A stretch of 64,000 nucleotides of DNA from Salinicola peritrichatus (lineage in GTDB: Bacteria; Pseudomonadota; Gammaproteobacteria; Pseudomonadales; Halomonadaceae), in assembly GCF_003206715.1 (NCBI RefSeq), contig NZ_PZJU01000048.1:1-64000 (forward strand). Reading direction: 5' to 3'. Shown piece by piece: positions 1-9,931 of the stretch. The stretch's first letter is position 1. Every line of letters begins with the position of its first letter. A program made the translations under genes and the position numbers. The notes under the pieces were generated by a model that worked only from the letters and a program-made list of their open reading frames with translations, ran no database searches and was not told the DNA's origin.

Positions 1-865
1 TCAGACAGAGCGTAGTCGGCTCTCAAGGCCTGGGTCCTGTACTGCACAGGGCTCAGGCCTTTTAGTGTCAGTTTGATGCGTTCGTGATTGTAGTAGTGGA
101 TATAGTGATCGATCCCTCGCTGCAGCTGCTCGAGCGTCTCGAACCGATTCAGGTGGAAGTACTCGGCCTTGAGGGTGCCGAAGAAACTCTCCATCGCCGC
201 GTTGTCCAGACAGTTGCCTTTCCGCGACATGCTCTGGACCAGGGATCTCTCCGCCAGCAAACGCCGGTAAGCGGGATGTTGATAATGCCATCCTTGATCG
301 GAGTGCAGCTGCGGCTTGTCCGCTGGATTCAGTCGAGCCAACGCCTTGTGCAGCATGCCACTCACCAGTGATAGGGCCGGCCGCTTGCCTGTCTGGTAGG
401 CCACGATCTCACCGTTATAGAGGTCCATGACCGGCGACAGATACAGTTTCTGGCCGTTGACGCTGAACTCCGTGATATCGGTGACCCACTTCTGGTTAGG
501 CCATTGTGCCTGGAACTGGCGGTCGAGCAGATTGGGCGCGATTCGCCCTACGGTTCCTCGATAGGAGCGGTATCGCTTTCGACGTACCAGGGACATCAGG
601 CCCAGTCTGTTCATCAGTCGCTGCACGGTCTTGTGATTGACCGTTTCGCCCGCCTGCTTCAAGACGGCCGTGATGCGACGGTAACCGTAACGTCCCCGGT
701 GGTGGTCGTAGATTTGGCGTATCCGCGTTTTCAGGGCCGCGTATTTGTCACCTGTGCTCTGAGCCTTACGCTGATAGTAGAACGTGCTGCGCGAAAGACC
801 AGCCGCCCGCAGCAGCAAGGCGAGGGGTTGCTCATGCCTTAATCCCTGGACGGTTTGCGCTTTTT
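1..865 (-). CDS. IS3-family transposase OrfB (DDE integrase), 3' end beyond window
   Basis: The frame lies -1 relative to OrfA and has no convincing start of its own, which fits production as an OrfAB fusion by programmed frameshifting near 860-866. Visible segments are HHRGRYGYRRITAVL (the HTH_21 region), VTDITEF (first catalytic Asp), LHSDQGWHY (second Asp) and NAAMESFFGTLKAE (catalytic Glu), that is the rve/DDE core. The C-terminus reads HERIKLTLKGLSPVQYRTQA and runs off the window before a stop. No internal stop or frameshift is seen, so the transposase may be active. Confidence 0.88.
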
Positions 866-1366
866 GCCTCGCGCCGCCGCCTGCTCTTCCCGGATCAAGG
901 CATCGAGCTTTTTTAGGTAGGCGTTCTCGGCACGCAGGTAAGCGAGCTCTTCGAGCAACTCCTTCTGAGAGCGCTCTTCATCGGGAGAGGGTGGTGAAGG
1001 CGGCTTCTTCGACATTGGGCGGCGTCCCTTACGCTTGGGTTCCAGGGCAGTCAGACCTCCACTATGGTATTGACGTTCCCATCTGCCAATAGCGCTGCGT
1101 TCGCGGATATCGAACAGGGCCGCCGTCTGTCGTTGGGACAGGCCATCCCGCCACATCCGCTCAAGCACCTCCTGCTTGAAGGTCGCACTGCGGTGACTGT
1201 ATTTTTTGCGCAATCCCGACATGCCATGCTGTCGGTAGGTTTCCAGCCATTGGTGTACGGTGGACTTATCCAGGCCATGCTGGCGAGCTATCTCCCCCGG
1301 ACTGACGTCCTCACGTAAACACTGCTGAACAACCCGCAGTTTGAAGCTCTCGTCGTATCTCGCCAT
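839..1366 (-). CDS. IS3-family transposase OrfA (helix-turn-helix protein)
   Basis: 175 residues from the ATG at 1366; an upstream TTG in frame at 1399 is less likely because it overlaps the terminal repeat. The protein has two helix-turn-helix units (around residues 20-45, with GEIARQHGLDKSTVHQW, and 75-105) that bind the element ends, and a C-terminal coiled/leucine-rich stretch (ELLEELAYLRAENAYLKKL) used for multimerisation in this family. Near the 3' end, minus-strand bases 866-860 read CAAAAAG within codons GGC AAA AAG, an A-rich slippery site. Beyond it the -1 frame is open directly into OrfB. OrfA is normally the regulator and DNA-binding half of the OrfAB transposase. Confidence 0.9.
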   Translation of the reverse strand: MARYDESFKLRVVQQCLREDVSPGEIARQHGLDKSTVHQWLETYRQHGMSGLRKKYSHRSATFKQEVLERMWRDGLSQRQTAALFDIRERSAIGRWERQYHSGGLTALEPKRKGRRPMSKKPPSPPSPDEERSQKELLEELAYLRAENAYLKKLDALIREEQAAARGKKRKPSRD

Positions 1367-1450
1367 CAAAAACACCCCGAAGGTTGGATGGGTGTCCAAC
1401 TTTAGGGGTGCAGTTCAAATCCCGTCGCCTCTTTTTTTGCGCGTGACCGG

Positions 1451-2935
1451 CTATTCGCCCAGCGTCGGCGGCAATCTCGCCAGATCGCCACTGGCCGCCT
1501 CGAAGGCGCGCGCCAGTTGCAGCACGCCCCAGTCGTCCCGGGGCCGGCCGATCAGTTGAAAGCCCATCGGCAGGCCGGCGTCGTTGAGTCCGGCCGGCAG
1601 GCTGATCGTCGGAGCGCCGAGCATCGAGGCGGGAATCACGACTTCCATCCAGCGGTGATAGGTATCCATCGTGCGCCCGGCGATCTCGCGCGGCCAGTGC
1701 GTCTCCACGTCGAACGGAAAGACCTGGGCGCTGGGCATGGCCAGGTAGTCGAAGCGCTCGAACAGCGCGCTCCAGGCTCGGTAGGCATCGCCACGCTGGA
1801 CGTTGGCCACGTGGATATCCTGCGCCGAGAGCGCCAGACCGCGTTCGACCTCCCACTGCGCTTCCGGCTTCAAGTGCTCTCGGGTGGCGGGGGCGACGTA
1901 GAGCGCCCCCAGGTTGCCGGCGACGGCCCAGTGGCGCAGCGTCGTCCAGCTTTCCCACAGCATCTCGGCGTCGAAGGGCAGATCGATCGCTTCCACCTCG
2001 CAGCCCAGCGGGGCGAAGCGGTCCAGCGCCGCTCTGCATTGCGAGAGCACGCCCGCTTCCATCGCCAGATGCCCCCGCCAGTCGCCGAGCCAGCCGATCC
2101 GCAACCCGTGAACGTCGCGGTCGAGCGCGCCGGAAACGCTGCTGCCGTCGGGAATCAGCGGCTCCCCCAGCGAGAGCGGGACGCGTGGATCGAAGCCGGA
2201 CTGCGTGTCGAGCAGGCGGGCCACGTCTTCGACGGTTCGCCCCATCGGGCCGTTGGTGGCGAGCTGTTGACCGAACGGGTCGGCGACGAGACCGGGCACG
2301 CGGCCAAACGAGGGGCGAAAGCCGATCACGTGATTGAAGGCGGCGGGGTTTCGCAACGAGCCCATCATGTCGCTGCCGTCGGCGACCGGCAGCATCCGCA
2401 TGGCTAGCGCTGCCGCCGCGCCACCGCTGGAGCCGCCGGCGGTACGCGAAAAATCGAAGGCGTTGCGAGTGGCGCCGAATACCGGGTTGTAGGATTGCGA
2501 GCCCAGGCCGAATTCCGGCGTATTGGTCTTGCCGATGAAGATCGCGCCGGCTGCACGCATGCGCTCGCTCATCAGGCTGTCCTGCTGGGCGATCTGGCCG
2601 GAGAACAGCGGAGAACCCTGGGTCGTCGGGAAGCCTTGGGCGTCGGAGAGATCCTTGATCGCCTGCGGGAAGCCATGCATCCAGCCGCGCGACTGCCCCG
2701 CAGCGAGTTCGCGATCGGCGAGCTCGGCCTCGGCGAGCAACGGGGCGCGCTCGCGGCGGGAGATGATGGCGTTGACGATAGGGTTCACGGCGTCGATATG
2801 ATCGAGGTAGGCGATCATGACCTCGCGACAGGAGACCGATCGGTCATGGATGCGCTGCGACAGCCTGGTCGCCTCCCAGGTGACGATCTCGTTCAGCGGC
2901 GGTCGGACAGGCGTGCGGTCGGAAGCGTTAGACAT
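1451..2935 (-). CDS. amidase (amidase-signature family)
   Basis: About 494 residues from the ATG at 2935; a TTG six codons upstream (2953) is possible, and neither has a strong Shine-Dalgarno. It is an amidase-signature hydrolase using a Ser-cisSer-Lys triad to cleave C-N amide bonds. Lys94 lies in QAIKDLSD, the Gly-Ser-rich motif TAGGSSGGAAAA at 166-177, and the nucleophile Ser193 in GSDMMGSLR. The family usually has a second Gly where Met191 sits here. Length is normal and there is no signal peptide. It stands alone next to the IS element, so the substrate cannot be named. Confidence 0.88.
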   Translation of the reverse strand: MSNASDRTPVRPPLNEIVTWEATRLSQRIHDRSVSCREVMIAYLDHIDAVNPIVNAIISRRERAPLLAEAELADRELAAGQSRGWMHGFPQAIKDLSDAQGFPTTQGSPLFSGQIAQQDSLMSERMRAAGAIFIGKTNTPEFGLGSQSYNPVFGATRNAFDFSRTAGGSSGGAAAALAMRMLPVADGSDMMGSLRNPAAFNHVIGFRPSFGRVPGLVADPFGQQLATNGPMGRTVEDVARLLDTQSGFDPRVPLSLGEPLIPDGSSVSGALDRDVHGLRIGWLGDWRGHLAMEAGVLSQCRAALDRFAPLGCEVEAIDLPFDAEMLWESWTTLRHWAVAGNLGALYVAPATREHLKPEAQWEVERGLALSAQDIHVANVQRGDAYRAWSALFERFDYLAMPSAQVFPFDVETHWPREIAGRTMDTYHRWMEVVIPASMLGAPTISLPAGLNDAGLPMGFQLIGRPRDDWGVLQLARAFEAASGDLARLPPTLGE

Positions 2936-2953
2936 CGGCAAAGATCCCGGCAA

Positions 2954-3265
2954 AAGAGGGTGTCGATCAGCATACCGCAGTCAGGTGACTGTCATGCCGC
3001 TACGGCACGTCAGGCAGTCTTCTCTCCGATCCGATCTTGATGCAACCGTTCGTCTGGGCGCTCGGATTCGGCCATGCAGCCCTGGGTGACGCCAGGTTCA
3101 GCAAAGACGAGACATGCACCCAGCAGAATCCATCGAAGGTCTAATGGCATTCTGGTATGATGTATGACAACATATCGATAGAATCCTGCTTCCGCTTGCG
3201 CCATTTTAGCGCGGCGGCAGTCGGCCGAATGTCTGCATACGTTAACCCATGATAAGGGGAATCAG
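2954..3265. promoter_or_regulatory. intergenic region upstream of the D-glucarate operon with a GntR-type half-palindrome
   Basis: No credible gene is seen in this stretch. Bases 3160-3170 read ATGTATGACAA, matching the TNGTNNNACNA core (GT-N3-AC) of FadR-subfamily GntR operators at all but the first fixed base. Such regulators commonly control hexarate and hexuronate genes. It lies about 95 bases before the GTG of kdgD. No GntR gene is present in the window, so this is a candidate only. Confidence 0.4.
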
Positions 3266-4183
3266 GTGAATTTTTCCAAAGAAGCGGTCGTTACCTCTAT
3301 CACCGACGGTTTGCTGTCGTTCCCGGTGACCGATTTCGATGCCAACGGCAAGTTCGATGTCGAAAGCTACCGTCGCCGTCTGCTGTGGCTGAAGGAGTAT
3401 GAAGTTTCCGCCCTTTTCGTGGCTGGCGGCACTGGCGAATTCTTCAACATCACCATCGATGAATATCGTGAAATCGTCAAAGTCGCCGTGGAAACCATCG
3501 GTGGGCACGTGCCGGTCATCGCCAGCGCCGGCCAGAGTGCCGAACTCGCCAAGGCGCACGCCAAGGCCGCCCAGGAAGCGGGCGCCGATGGCATTCTGCT
3601 GATGCCGCCGTACCTGACCGAGTGCCCGGAATCCGGCATCGTCGAGTACGCCGCCAGCGTCTGCGATTCCACCGACCTCAACGTGATCTACTACAACCGT
3701 GCCAACGGCTATCTCACCGTCAATGCCGTTCAGGCATTGGCCGATCGCTGCCCGAACCTGGTCGGCCTGAAAGACGGCAAGGGCGACATGCAGGCGCTCA
3801 ACATCATCATCAAGACGCTGGGCGATCGCCTCGCCTACGTTGGTGGCGTGCCGACGGCCGAGATCATTGCCGAAGCCTATCTGGCCATTGGCGTCAGCAC
3901 CTATTCTTCCGCGGTGTTCAACTTCGTGCCGGACATGGCCGTGAAGTTCTACAAGGAGCTGCGCAAGGGCAATAGCGAGTTCGTGCGTCAGGCGACTCGC
4001 GAGTTCTTCATTCCGTTCGTCACTATGCGCGATACCCAGAAAGGCTATGCCGTCAGTCTGATCAAGGCCGGTGCCGACCTGGTCGGTTATCCGGGTGGCG
4101 ACGTGCGTGCGCCGCTGACCATGCCCAACGAGAAAGAGCGGGCCACGCTCAAGCAGTTGATCGAAAAAGCCAACGCGCTCTGA
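3266..4183 (+). CDS. kdgD: 5-dehydro-4-deoxyglucarate dehydratase
   Basis: 305 residues starting at GTG 3266, with AAGGGGA at 3254-3260 as ribosome-binding site. It is a member of the DHDPS/N-acetylneuraminate lyase TIM-barrel family that dehydrates and decarboxylates 5-keto-4-deoxy-D-glucarate to 2,5-dioxopentanoate (alpha-ketoglutarate semialdehyde) in the cytoplasm. Visible motifs are AGGTGEFF at 53-60 (carboxylate-binding loop), a Tyr in VIYYN at 140-144 and the Schiff-base Lys169 in NLVGLKDGKGD. The next two genes supply its substrate and consume its product, which separates it from other family members. Confidence 0.93.
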   Translation: MNFSKEAVVTSITDGLLSFPVTDFDANGKFDVESYRRRLLWLKEYEVSALFVAGGTGEFFNITIDEYREIVKVAVETIGGHVPVIASAGQSAELAKAHAKAAQEAGADGILLMPPYLTECPESGIVEYAASVCDSTDLNVIYYNRANGYLTVNAVQALADRCPNLVGLKDGKGDMQALNIIIKTLGDRLAYVGGVPTAEIIAEAYLAIGVSTYSSAVFNFVPDMAVKFYKELRKGNSEFVRQATREFFIPFVTMRDTQKGYAVSLIKAGADLVGYPGGDVRAPLTMPNEKERATLKQLIEKANAL

Positions 4184-4211
4184 GCCGATTGATGCGCTGA
4201 TTGACAAGACG

Positions 4212-4231
4212 GGGCGGTCTCGAGACCGCCC
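4212..4231. other. 20-bp perfect palindrome between kdgD and gudD
   Basis: GGGCGGTCTC is followed directly by its reverse complement GAGACCGCCC. No T-run follows, so this is not a clear terminator. It could form an mRNA stem that adjusts expression or stability of the downstream gudD message. Confidence 0.5.
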
Positions 4232-4297
4232 TGGTTATCTCTGGGCGCTGGGCCTCGACTGTGCAGCGCGCGCCCGTATTGCCGACGGAGGAGTTCA

Positions 4298-5653
4298 ATG
4301 CCGAGTCATGGCACGCCTACCATCACCGATATGCAGGTCATTCCGGTCGCCGGTCGCGACAGCATGTTGCTCAATATCGGTGGTGCACATTCGCCTTACT
4401 TCACCCGCAACCTGATCCTCCTCGAAGACAGTGCCGGTAATGTCGGCGTGGGCGAAGCGCCGGGTGGCGAGACGATCCAGCGCTCTCTGGAGCAGGCGCG
4501 CCCACTGGTAATCGGTCAGCCCATCGGCAAGCTGCGCTCGATGGTGGCATCGCTGCACTCCGCCGGTCGTGGCGCCGATTTCGAGGATTTCGGCAAGGGT
4601 TCCTGGACCTTCGAGCTGCGTGTCAATGCGGTGGCGGCGCTCGAAGCCGCTCTGCTCGATCTGTTCGGCAAGTTCCTCGACGTGCCGGTGGCCGAGTTGC
4701 TGGGCGACGGCAAGCAGCGCGATAGCGTCGAGGTGCTGGGCTATCTGTTCTTCATCGGCGATGGTCACGCCACCCCGCTGGGCTATCGTCGTGGTACTGA
4801 GCGTCGCGGAACCGAGGACGCCAGCCACGACTGGTACCGCCTGCGCGACGAAGCGGCAATGACGCCGCAGCGTATTGTCGAGCTGGCCGAGGCGGCCCAC
4901 GATCGCTACGGTTTCAGGGATTTCAAGCTCAAGGGCGGCGCGCTGCCGGGCGAGCAGGAAATCGAAGCGGTCACGGCGTTGCACAATGCGTTTCCCGAGG
5001 CGCGAGTGACGATCGATCCCAACGGCGCGTGGTCGTTGCAGGAGGCGATCCGCCTTTGCAAGAACCTGCACGGCGTCATCGCCTATGCCGAGGATCCTTG
5101 CGGGGCGGAGCAGGGCTTCTCCGGTCGCGAGATCCTGGCCGAGTTCCGCCATGCCACCGGATTGCCGGTCGCCACCAACATGGTGGCTACCAACTGGCGC
5201 GAGATGGCTCATGCACTGATGCTGCGTTCGGTCGACATTCCGCTGGCCGATCCGCACTTCTGGACGCTTTCCGGCGCGGTGCGTGTCTCCCAGCTGTGCC
5301 AGGACCATGGCATGACCTGGGGCTCGCACTCCAACAATCACTTCGATATCTCGCTGGCGATGTTCGCCCAGGTCGGGGCGGCGGCCGTCGGCCGCACCAC
5401 CGCACTGGATACCCACTGGATCTGGCAGGAGGGCGATGCCCGGCTGACCCGTGAGTCGCCGCAGATCGTCGATGGCAAGGTTGCCGTCACCGACGCTCCC
5501 GGGCTGGGTATCGAGGTCGACATGGAACAGATCGAGCAGGCCAACGCGCTCTATCGCAGCCTGCCTGCCGGCGGGCGCAACGACGCCATGGCGATGCAAT
5601 ATCTGATCGATGGCTGGCAGTTCGATCCCAAGCGTCCGGCGCTGGTACGTTGA
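4298..5653 (+). CDS. gudD: glucarate dehydratase
   Basis: 451 residues; ATG preceded by GGAGG (4289-4293), a strong ribosome-binding site. Enolase-superfamily enzyme converting D-glucarate to 5-keto-4-deoxy-D-glucarate. The catalytic pattern is complete: KxK at Lys210/Lys212 (DFKLKGG), metal ligands Asp240 (TIDPNGAW), Glu265 (AEDP) and Asn294 (ATNM), and the general base His344 in WGSHSNNH. Length matches the GudD group. It is the first step of the pathway finished by kdgD and the aldehyde dehydrogenase at 5814. No glucarate transporter is seen nearby. Confidence 0.94.
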   Translation: MPSHGTPTITDMQVIPVAGRDSMLLNIGGAHSPYFTRNLILLEDSAGNVGVGEAPGGETIQRSLEQARPLVIGQPIGKLRSMVASLHSAGRGADFEDFGKGSWTFELRVNAVAALEAALLDLFGKFLDVPVAELLGDGKQRDSVEVLGYLFFIGDGHATPLGYRRGTERRGTEDASHDWYRLRDEAAMTPQRIVELAEAAHDRYGFRDFKLKGGALPGEQEIEAVTALHNAFPEARVTIDPNGAWSLQEAIRLCKNLHGVIAYAEDPCGAEQGFSGREILAEFRHATGLPVATNMVATNWREMAHALMLRSVDIPLADPHFWTLSGAVRVSQLCQDHGMTWGSHSNNHFDISLAMFAQVGAAAVGRTTALDTHWIWQEGDARLTRESPQIVDGKVAVTDAPGLGIEVDMEQIEQANALYRSLPAGGRNDAMAMQYLIDGWQFDPKRPALVR

Positions 5654-5813
5654 AATGGCCGTGCGGTGGACGCATGTAGTCAGGATTGCCCGGCGGGAAC
5701 GACCCCGCTCGGTCACGATGTCGAGACACGATGCCAAGGCGGGTGAAAGACAAGTTGCATCCGGCCTAATGCCGGAAGATGAATGAGTATCCACCATCAC
5801 TGCAGGAGGCAAC

Positions 5814-7391
5814 ATGAATCTGACAGGTGAAATGCTGATCGGTCAGCAGGCCGTCAAGGGTAGTCGCGATCCGATCCAGGCGATCAATCCGGCGACCAAC
5901 GAGCGCTTGGATCCGAGCTATCCCGGTGGCACTCAGACCGAAGTCGATCGCGCCTGCGAACTGGCGTGGAGTGCCTTCGACAGCTATCGCGAAACCTCGC
6001 TGGAGGAGCGCGCCACGTTTCTGGAAACCGTTGCCGACGAGATCGAAGCGATCGGTGATGACCTGATCGAGCGTGCCGTGGCCGAGTCCGGTCTGCCGCA
6101 GGGTCGTATCCAGGGCGAGCGGGGTCGTACCTGCGGTCAGTTGCGGCTGTTCGCGCGGGTGGTGCGCGACGGCGAATGGCTCGACGTGCGCGTCGACCCG
6201 GCGCTGCCGGATCGCCAGCCGCTGCCGCGCAACGACCTGCGTCAGCGCCAGATCGCCCTCGGTCCGGTGGTGGTATTCGGCGCCAGCAACTTCCCGCTGG
6301 CGTTCTCCGTCGCCGGCGGCGACACCGCCTCCGCGCTGGCCGCCGGCTGTCCGGTGATCGTCAAGGCGCACTCCGCGCATCCCGGCACCAGCGAACTGGT
6401 CGGCCGCGCGATCCAGGCGGCGGTCAAGAAGTGTGGGCTGCCGGAAGGCGTGTTCTCGCTGATGTTCGGTTCCGGGCGCGAAGTCGGCCAGGCGCTGGTC
6501 ACCGATCCGCGCATCAAGGCCGCCGGCTTCACCGGTTCGCGCAGCGGCGGCCTGGCGCTGTGGAAAGCCGCGCAGTCGCGCCCCGAGCCGATCCCGTTCT
6601 ATGCCGAGATGAGTTCGATCAACCCGGTGTTCCCGCTGCCGGCGGCGCTCAAGGCGCGTGGCCAGGAGATGGGCAAGGCGTTCGTCGGCTCGCTCAACAT
6701 GGGTGCCGGCCAGTTCTGCACCAATCCGGGGCTGGTGATCGCGATCAAAGGGCCGGAACTGGATGCCTTCGTCGCCGCCGCCGGTGACGCGGTCAAGGCC
6801 AGCGCTGCCCAGACCATGCTCACGCCGGGAATCTTCGAAGCCTACGAAAGTGGCGTCAAAGGCCTGGCCGGCAGCGGCAAGGCGCGCGAAGTCGCGCGTG
6901 GCCAGAAGGGCGAGGGGCCGAACCAGTGCCAGACCGGCCTGTTCGTGACCTCGGCGCAGGATTTCCTCGGTAACGAAGCGCTGCAGGCGGAAATCTTCGG
7001 CTCCACCTCGCTGGTGGTCGAGTGCGCCGACGCGGCCGAACTCAAGCAGGTCGCCGAGCATCTGGAAGGCCAGCTGACCGCCACGCTGCAGATGGACGAT
7101 GCCGACATCGACGCCGCCAAGGCGCTGCTGCCGACGCTGGAACGCAAGGCAGGCCGTATTCTGGTCAATGGCTGGCCGACCGGGGTCGAGGTGTGCGACG
7201 CCATGGTCCACGGCGGGCCGTTCCCGGCGACCTCAGATTCGCGTACCACCTCCGTGGGCACCGCGGCGATCTTCCGCTTCCTGCGTCCGGTCTGCTACCA
7301 GGACCTGCCGGACGCGCTGTTGCCGGCGGCGCTCAAGCACGACAATCCGCTCAAGCTGCGGCGGCTGGTCGACGGCAAGCGCGAGGGCTGA
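5814..7391 (+). CDS. alpha-ketoglutarate semialdehyde dehydrogenase (2,5-dioxovalerate dehydrogenase)
   Basis: 525 residues; ATG with GCAGGAGG upstream. NAD(P)-dependent aldehyde dehydrogenase of the long KGSADH group, oxidising 2,5-dioxopentanoate to 2-oxoglutarate. Visible are Asn159 in FGASNFP, Lys184 in [11 protein letters not shown], Glu265 (YAEMSSINP) and the nucleophile Cys302 in [10 protein letters not shown]. The C-terminal part, with [10 protein letters not shown] and RTTSVG, is characteristic of this clade. It completes the hexarate route and delivers carbon to the TCA cycle. A strong terminator follows the gene. Confidence 0.92.
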   Translation: MNLTGEMLIGQQAVKGSRDPIQAINPATNERLDPSYPGGTQTEVDRACELAWSAFDSYRETSLEERATFLETVADEIEAIGDDLIERAVAESGLPQGRIQGERGRTCGQLRLFARVVRDGEWLDVRVDPALPDRQPLPRNDLRQRQIALGPVVVFGASNFPLAFSVAGGDTASALAAGCPVIVKAHSAHPGTSELVGRAIQAAVKKCGLPEGVFSLMFGSGREVGQALVTDPRIKAAGFTGSRSGGLALWKAAQSRPEPIPFYAEMSSINPVFPLPAALKARGQEMGKAFVGSLNMGAGQFCTNPGLVIAIKGPELDAFVAAAGDAVKASAAQTMLTPGIFEAYESGVKGLAGSGKAREVARGQKGEGPNQCQTGLFVTSAQDFLGNEALQAEIFGSTSLVVECADAAELKQVAEHLEGQLTATLQMDDADIDAAKALLPTLERKAGRILVNGWPTGVEVCDAMVHGGPFPATSDSRTTSVGTAAIFRFLRPVCYQDLPDALLPAALKHDNPLKLRRLVDGKREG

Positions 7392-7440
7392 TTCGCCCAA
7401 TCATCGCGGCGACATCGTCGCGTCGTAGGCTGATCTAGCG

Positions 7441-7470
7441 AAGGCCACTCCTCACGGGGTGGCCTTTTTC
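7441..7470 (+). terminator. rho-independent terminator after the glucarate operon
   Basis: The stem AAGGCCACTCC pairs with GGGGTGGCCTT (10 of 11 positions), followed by a five-T run at 7465-7469. It closes the kdgD-gudD-dehydrogenase transcript. Confidence 0.9.
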
Positions 7471-7651
7471 ATGAATGGCTGGCGTGCTGGCCGGCGAATC
7501 ATCCGCTATTTCGCCGGCCTTCCGGCCATCGTGAAGCCTCGCCGGCTTTTCAGACAGAACGTGGGCATAGGTCGCTGGCGAGGTGCGGGATATGGCATAA
7601 CATGAGCAATCGATAACCGTACAAAGACAACGAATCACGGGTAGGTTGCCA

Positions 7652-9073
7652 ATGGCCGAACATACGATCGACATCGGAAGCCGGCGCTATCGCTTCGACA
7701 GCCTCGGGGCGCTGATGGCCGCCGCCACGCCCCGGCGTTCCGGCGACGAATTGGCGGGCATCGCCGCCGCCAGCGCCGAGGAGCGCGCCGCTGCCCAGAT
7801 GGCGCTGGCCGAACTGCCATTGAGGCGGTTTCTGGAAGAGCCGCTGATCCCCTACGAGGAAGACGAAATCACCCGGCTGATCCTCGACCGCCATGACCGC
7901 GGCGCCTTCGCCCCGGTCGCCGGCCTGAGCGTCGGCGAGTTCCGCAACTGGCTGCTCTCCGAGCGCGCCGATGGCGAATCGCTGGCCCGGCTGGCGCCCG
8001 GGCTGACGCCGGAGATGGTGGCGGCGGTATCCAAGCTGATGCGGGTTCAGGATCTGGTGCTGGCGGCGCGCAAGTGCCGGGTGGTGACGCGCTTTCGCAA
8101 TACCATCGGCCTGCCCGGACGGCTGTCGACCCGGCTGCAGCCCAACCATCCCACCGACGATGCCAGCGGCATCGCCGCCAGCATTCTCGATGGCCTGCTC
8201 TACGCCAGCGGCGACGCGGTGATCGGCATCAATCCGGCCGGCGACAACACCGGCACGGTGGTGACACTGTTGAAGATGCTCGACGAGATCATCGCTCGCT
8301 ACGAGATCCCCACCCAGAGCTGCGTGCTGACCCATGTCACCACCGCGATCGAAGCGATCGAACGTGGCGCGCCCACCGATCTGGTATTCCAGTCGATCGC
8401 CGGCACCGAGGCGGCCAATCGCGGTTTCGGCATCGATCTGGCGCTGCTGCGGGAAGGCCGCGAGGCGGCGTTGTCGCTGCATCGGGGCACGCTGGGCAAC
8501 AACGTGATGTACTTCGAGACCGGCCAGGGCAGCGCGCTCTCCGCCGACGCCCATCACGGCCTCGACCAGCAGACGCTGGAGGCGCGCGCCTACGCCGTGG
8601 CCCGCGAGTTCGAGCCGCTGCTGGTCAATACCGTGGTCGGCTTCATCGGCCCCGAATACCTGTTCGACGGCAAGCAGATCATCCGCGCCGGGCTGGAGGA
8701 TCACTTCTGCGGCAAGCTGCTCGGGGTGCCGATGGGTTGCGACATCTGCTACACCAACCACGCCGAAGCCGACCAGGACGACATGGACATGCTGCTGACG
8801 CTGCTCGGCGCCGCCGGCTGCCATTACATCATGGGCATTCCCGGCTCCGACGACATCATGCTCAACTACCAGACCACCTCGTTCCACGACGCGCTCTACC
8901 TGCGTCAGGTGCTCGGCCTGCGTCCGGCACCGGAGTTCGAAGAGTGGCTCGAGACCAGCGGCATCTATCGCCACGGCCACGGCATCGCCTTCGAGCGCGA
9001 GCTGCCGGCGCGCTTCCAGGCGGTGCTGGGGCAGGCGCAAGCGGACGCCACCGGCGAGGAGGCGGCGCCATGA
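7652..9073 (+). CDS. eutB: ethanolamine ammonia-lyase large (catalytic) subunit
   Basis: 473 residues from the ATG at 7652; a TTG two codons upstream is in frame. Adenosylcobalamin-dependent TIM-barrel enzyme splitting ethanolamine to acetaldehyde and ammonia. Recognisable stretches are LSTRLQPNHPTDD, INPAGDNTGTVV, VFQSIAGTEAAN, MGCDICYTNHAEADQDDMD and MGIPGSDDIMLNYQTTS. The start of eutC overlaps its stop (ATGA). No microcompartment shell, EutA reactivase or EutR is in the window, so this is the two-gene, non-compartmentalised form. No B12 riboswitch was recognised in the 180 bases upstream. Confidence 0.95.
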   Translation: MAEHTIDIGSRRYRFDSLGALMAAATPRRSGDELAGIAAASAEERAAAQMALAELPLRRFLEEPLIPYEEDEITRLILDRHDRGAFAPVAGLSVGEFRNWLLSERADGESLARLAPGLTPEMVAAVSKLMRVQDLVLAARKCRVVTRFRNTIGLPGRLSTRLQPNHPTDDASGIAASILDGLLYASGDAVIGINPAGDNTGTVVTLLKMLDEIIARYEIPTQSCVLTHVTTAIEAIERGAPTDLVFQSIAGTEAANRGFGIDLALLREGREAALSLHRGTLGNNVMYFETGQGSALSADAHHGLDQQTLEARAYAVAREFEPLLVNTVVGFIGPEYLFDGKQIIRAGLEDHFCGKLLGVPMGCDICYTNHAEADQDDMDMLLTLLGAAGCHYIMGIPGSDDIMLNYQTTSFHDALYLRQVLGLRPAPEFEEWLETSGIYRHGHGIAFERELPARFQAVLGQAQADATGEEAAP

Positions 9074-9894
9074 GCGGGGATGATGGGCAGCGCGAAATCA
9101 CCGTCGACAACCCCTGGCAGCGGCTGCGCGAGTTAACCGACGCGCGGATCGGCCTGGGGCGCGTCGGCGGCAGCCTGCCCACGGCGGCGCAACTGGCGTT
9201 CCAGATGGATCACGCCCGTGCCCGCGACGCGGTGCACATGGCGCTGGATACCGAACGCCTGATGCCGGAGCTGGATGAGCGCTTCGCGCTGGCGCTGCGG
9301 TTGCACAGCCAGGCCGCCGACCGCAGCGAGTACCTGCGCCGGCCGGACCTCGGGCGGCGCTTGAGCGAAGCCTCGCGGCAGGAACTGGCGCGCCTGCCGG
9401 CCGGGAGTTGCGACGTCTCGATCTGCGTGGTCGATGGGCTTTCCGCGCGGGCGATCCACGAGCAGGCGATCCCGTTCCTGGATGCCGCGCTGCCGGAGAT
9501 CGAACGGCTGGGGCTGTCGCCGGGGCCGGTGGCACTGGTCGAGCAGGGGCGGGTGGCGATCGGCGACCCGATCGGCGAGGCGCTCGGTGCGCGCATGAGC
9601 GTGGTGCTGATCGGCGAGCGCCCCGGGCTCAGCTCGCCGGACAGCCTGGGGCTCTACTTCACCTGGGCGCCGAGAGCCGGGCGCCGCGACAGCGAGCGCA
9701 ACTGTATCTCCAACATCCGCCCGCGCGGCTTGAGTTATGCCAATGCCGCCAGGCTGCTCGCCTACCTGATGCGCCAGGCCCAGGCACTGGGCGCCTCCGG
9801 CGTGGTGCTCAAGGATGACAGCGAGGTCGATTCACGACTGGGCGATGGGCGAACCGGCAATTTCCTGTTGCCGCCCGTGACCGGGGCGCCTTGA
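9070..9894 (+). CDS. eutC: ethanolamine ammonia-lyase small subunit
   Basis: 274 residues; the ATG overlaps the eutB stop by 4 bases, indicating translational coupling. EutC forms the cobalamin-holding partner of EutB. Family signatures seen are GRVGGSLPT, LDFALAHARARDAV-like QMDHARARDAVH, CVVDGLSARAIHEQA, GRVAIGDPIGE and LIGERPGLSSPDSLGLYFTWAP. Length is usual. The acetaldehyde and ammonia formed would feed central metabolism, but no acetaldehyde dehydrogenase sits next to it. Confidence 0.95.
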   Translation: MSGDDGQREITVDNPWQRLRELTDARIGLGRVGGSLPTAAQLAFQMDHARARDAVHMALDTERLMPELDERFALALRLHSQAADRSEYLRRPDLGRRLSEASRQELARLPAGSCDVSICVVDGLSARAIHEQAIPFLDAALPEIERLGLSPGPVALVEQGRVAIGDPIGEALGARMSVVLIGERPGLSSPDSLGLYFTWAPRAGRRDSERNCISNIRPRGLSYANAARLLAYLMRQAQALGASGVVLKDDSEVDSRLGDGRTGNFLLPPVTGAP

Positions 9895-9931
9895 CTCTCG
9901 GGGCCGGCAGCAGGCTTAGATGAACTTGGCC

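Larger units (their letters stand above)
1..1417 (-). mobile_element. IS3-family (IS150-like) insertion sequence, left part outside the window
   Basis: Two transposase frames run on the minus strand. The outer end is visible at 1417: read on the minus strand it starts TGAACTGCACCCC and continues into TAAAGTTGGACACCC, the typical terminal inverted repeat of IS150-like IS3 elements. The other end lies beyond position 1, because the OrfB frame is still open at the window edge. No target-site duplication can be checked from one end. Family assignment rests on the end sequence plus the OrfA/OrfB arrangement. Confidence 0.9.

Noticed and set aside
1412-1440. tRNA/tmRNA-like T-arm (TTCAAATCCCG) followed by a T-run at the IS edge
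   Set aside because: Half of the T-arm belongs to the IS end, no CCA follows, and no other tRNA parts are seen. It is kept only as a possible att remnant that cannot be supported.
3010-3204. 64-residue minus-strand frame in the glucarate promoter region
   Set aside because: No ribosome-binding site, no recognisable fold, and it overlaps the operator-like site.
7471-7651. Cobalamin riboswitch ahead of eutB
   Set aside because: Searched for by eye because the enzyme needs B12; the conserved B12-box and helices were not seen.
7550-9040. Long open frame on the minus strand across eutB
   Set aside because: It is a codon-bias shadow of eutB; the plus-strand protein matches EutB over its whole length.
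8074-9069. Reading eutC as a 606-residue protein starting inside eutB
   Set aside because: Only the part from 9070 matches EutC; the upstream part is Arg-rich out-of-frame sequence.
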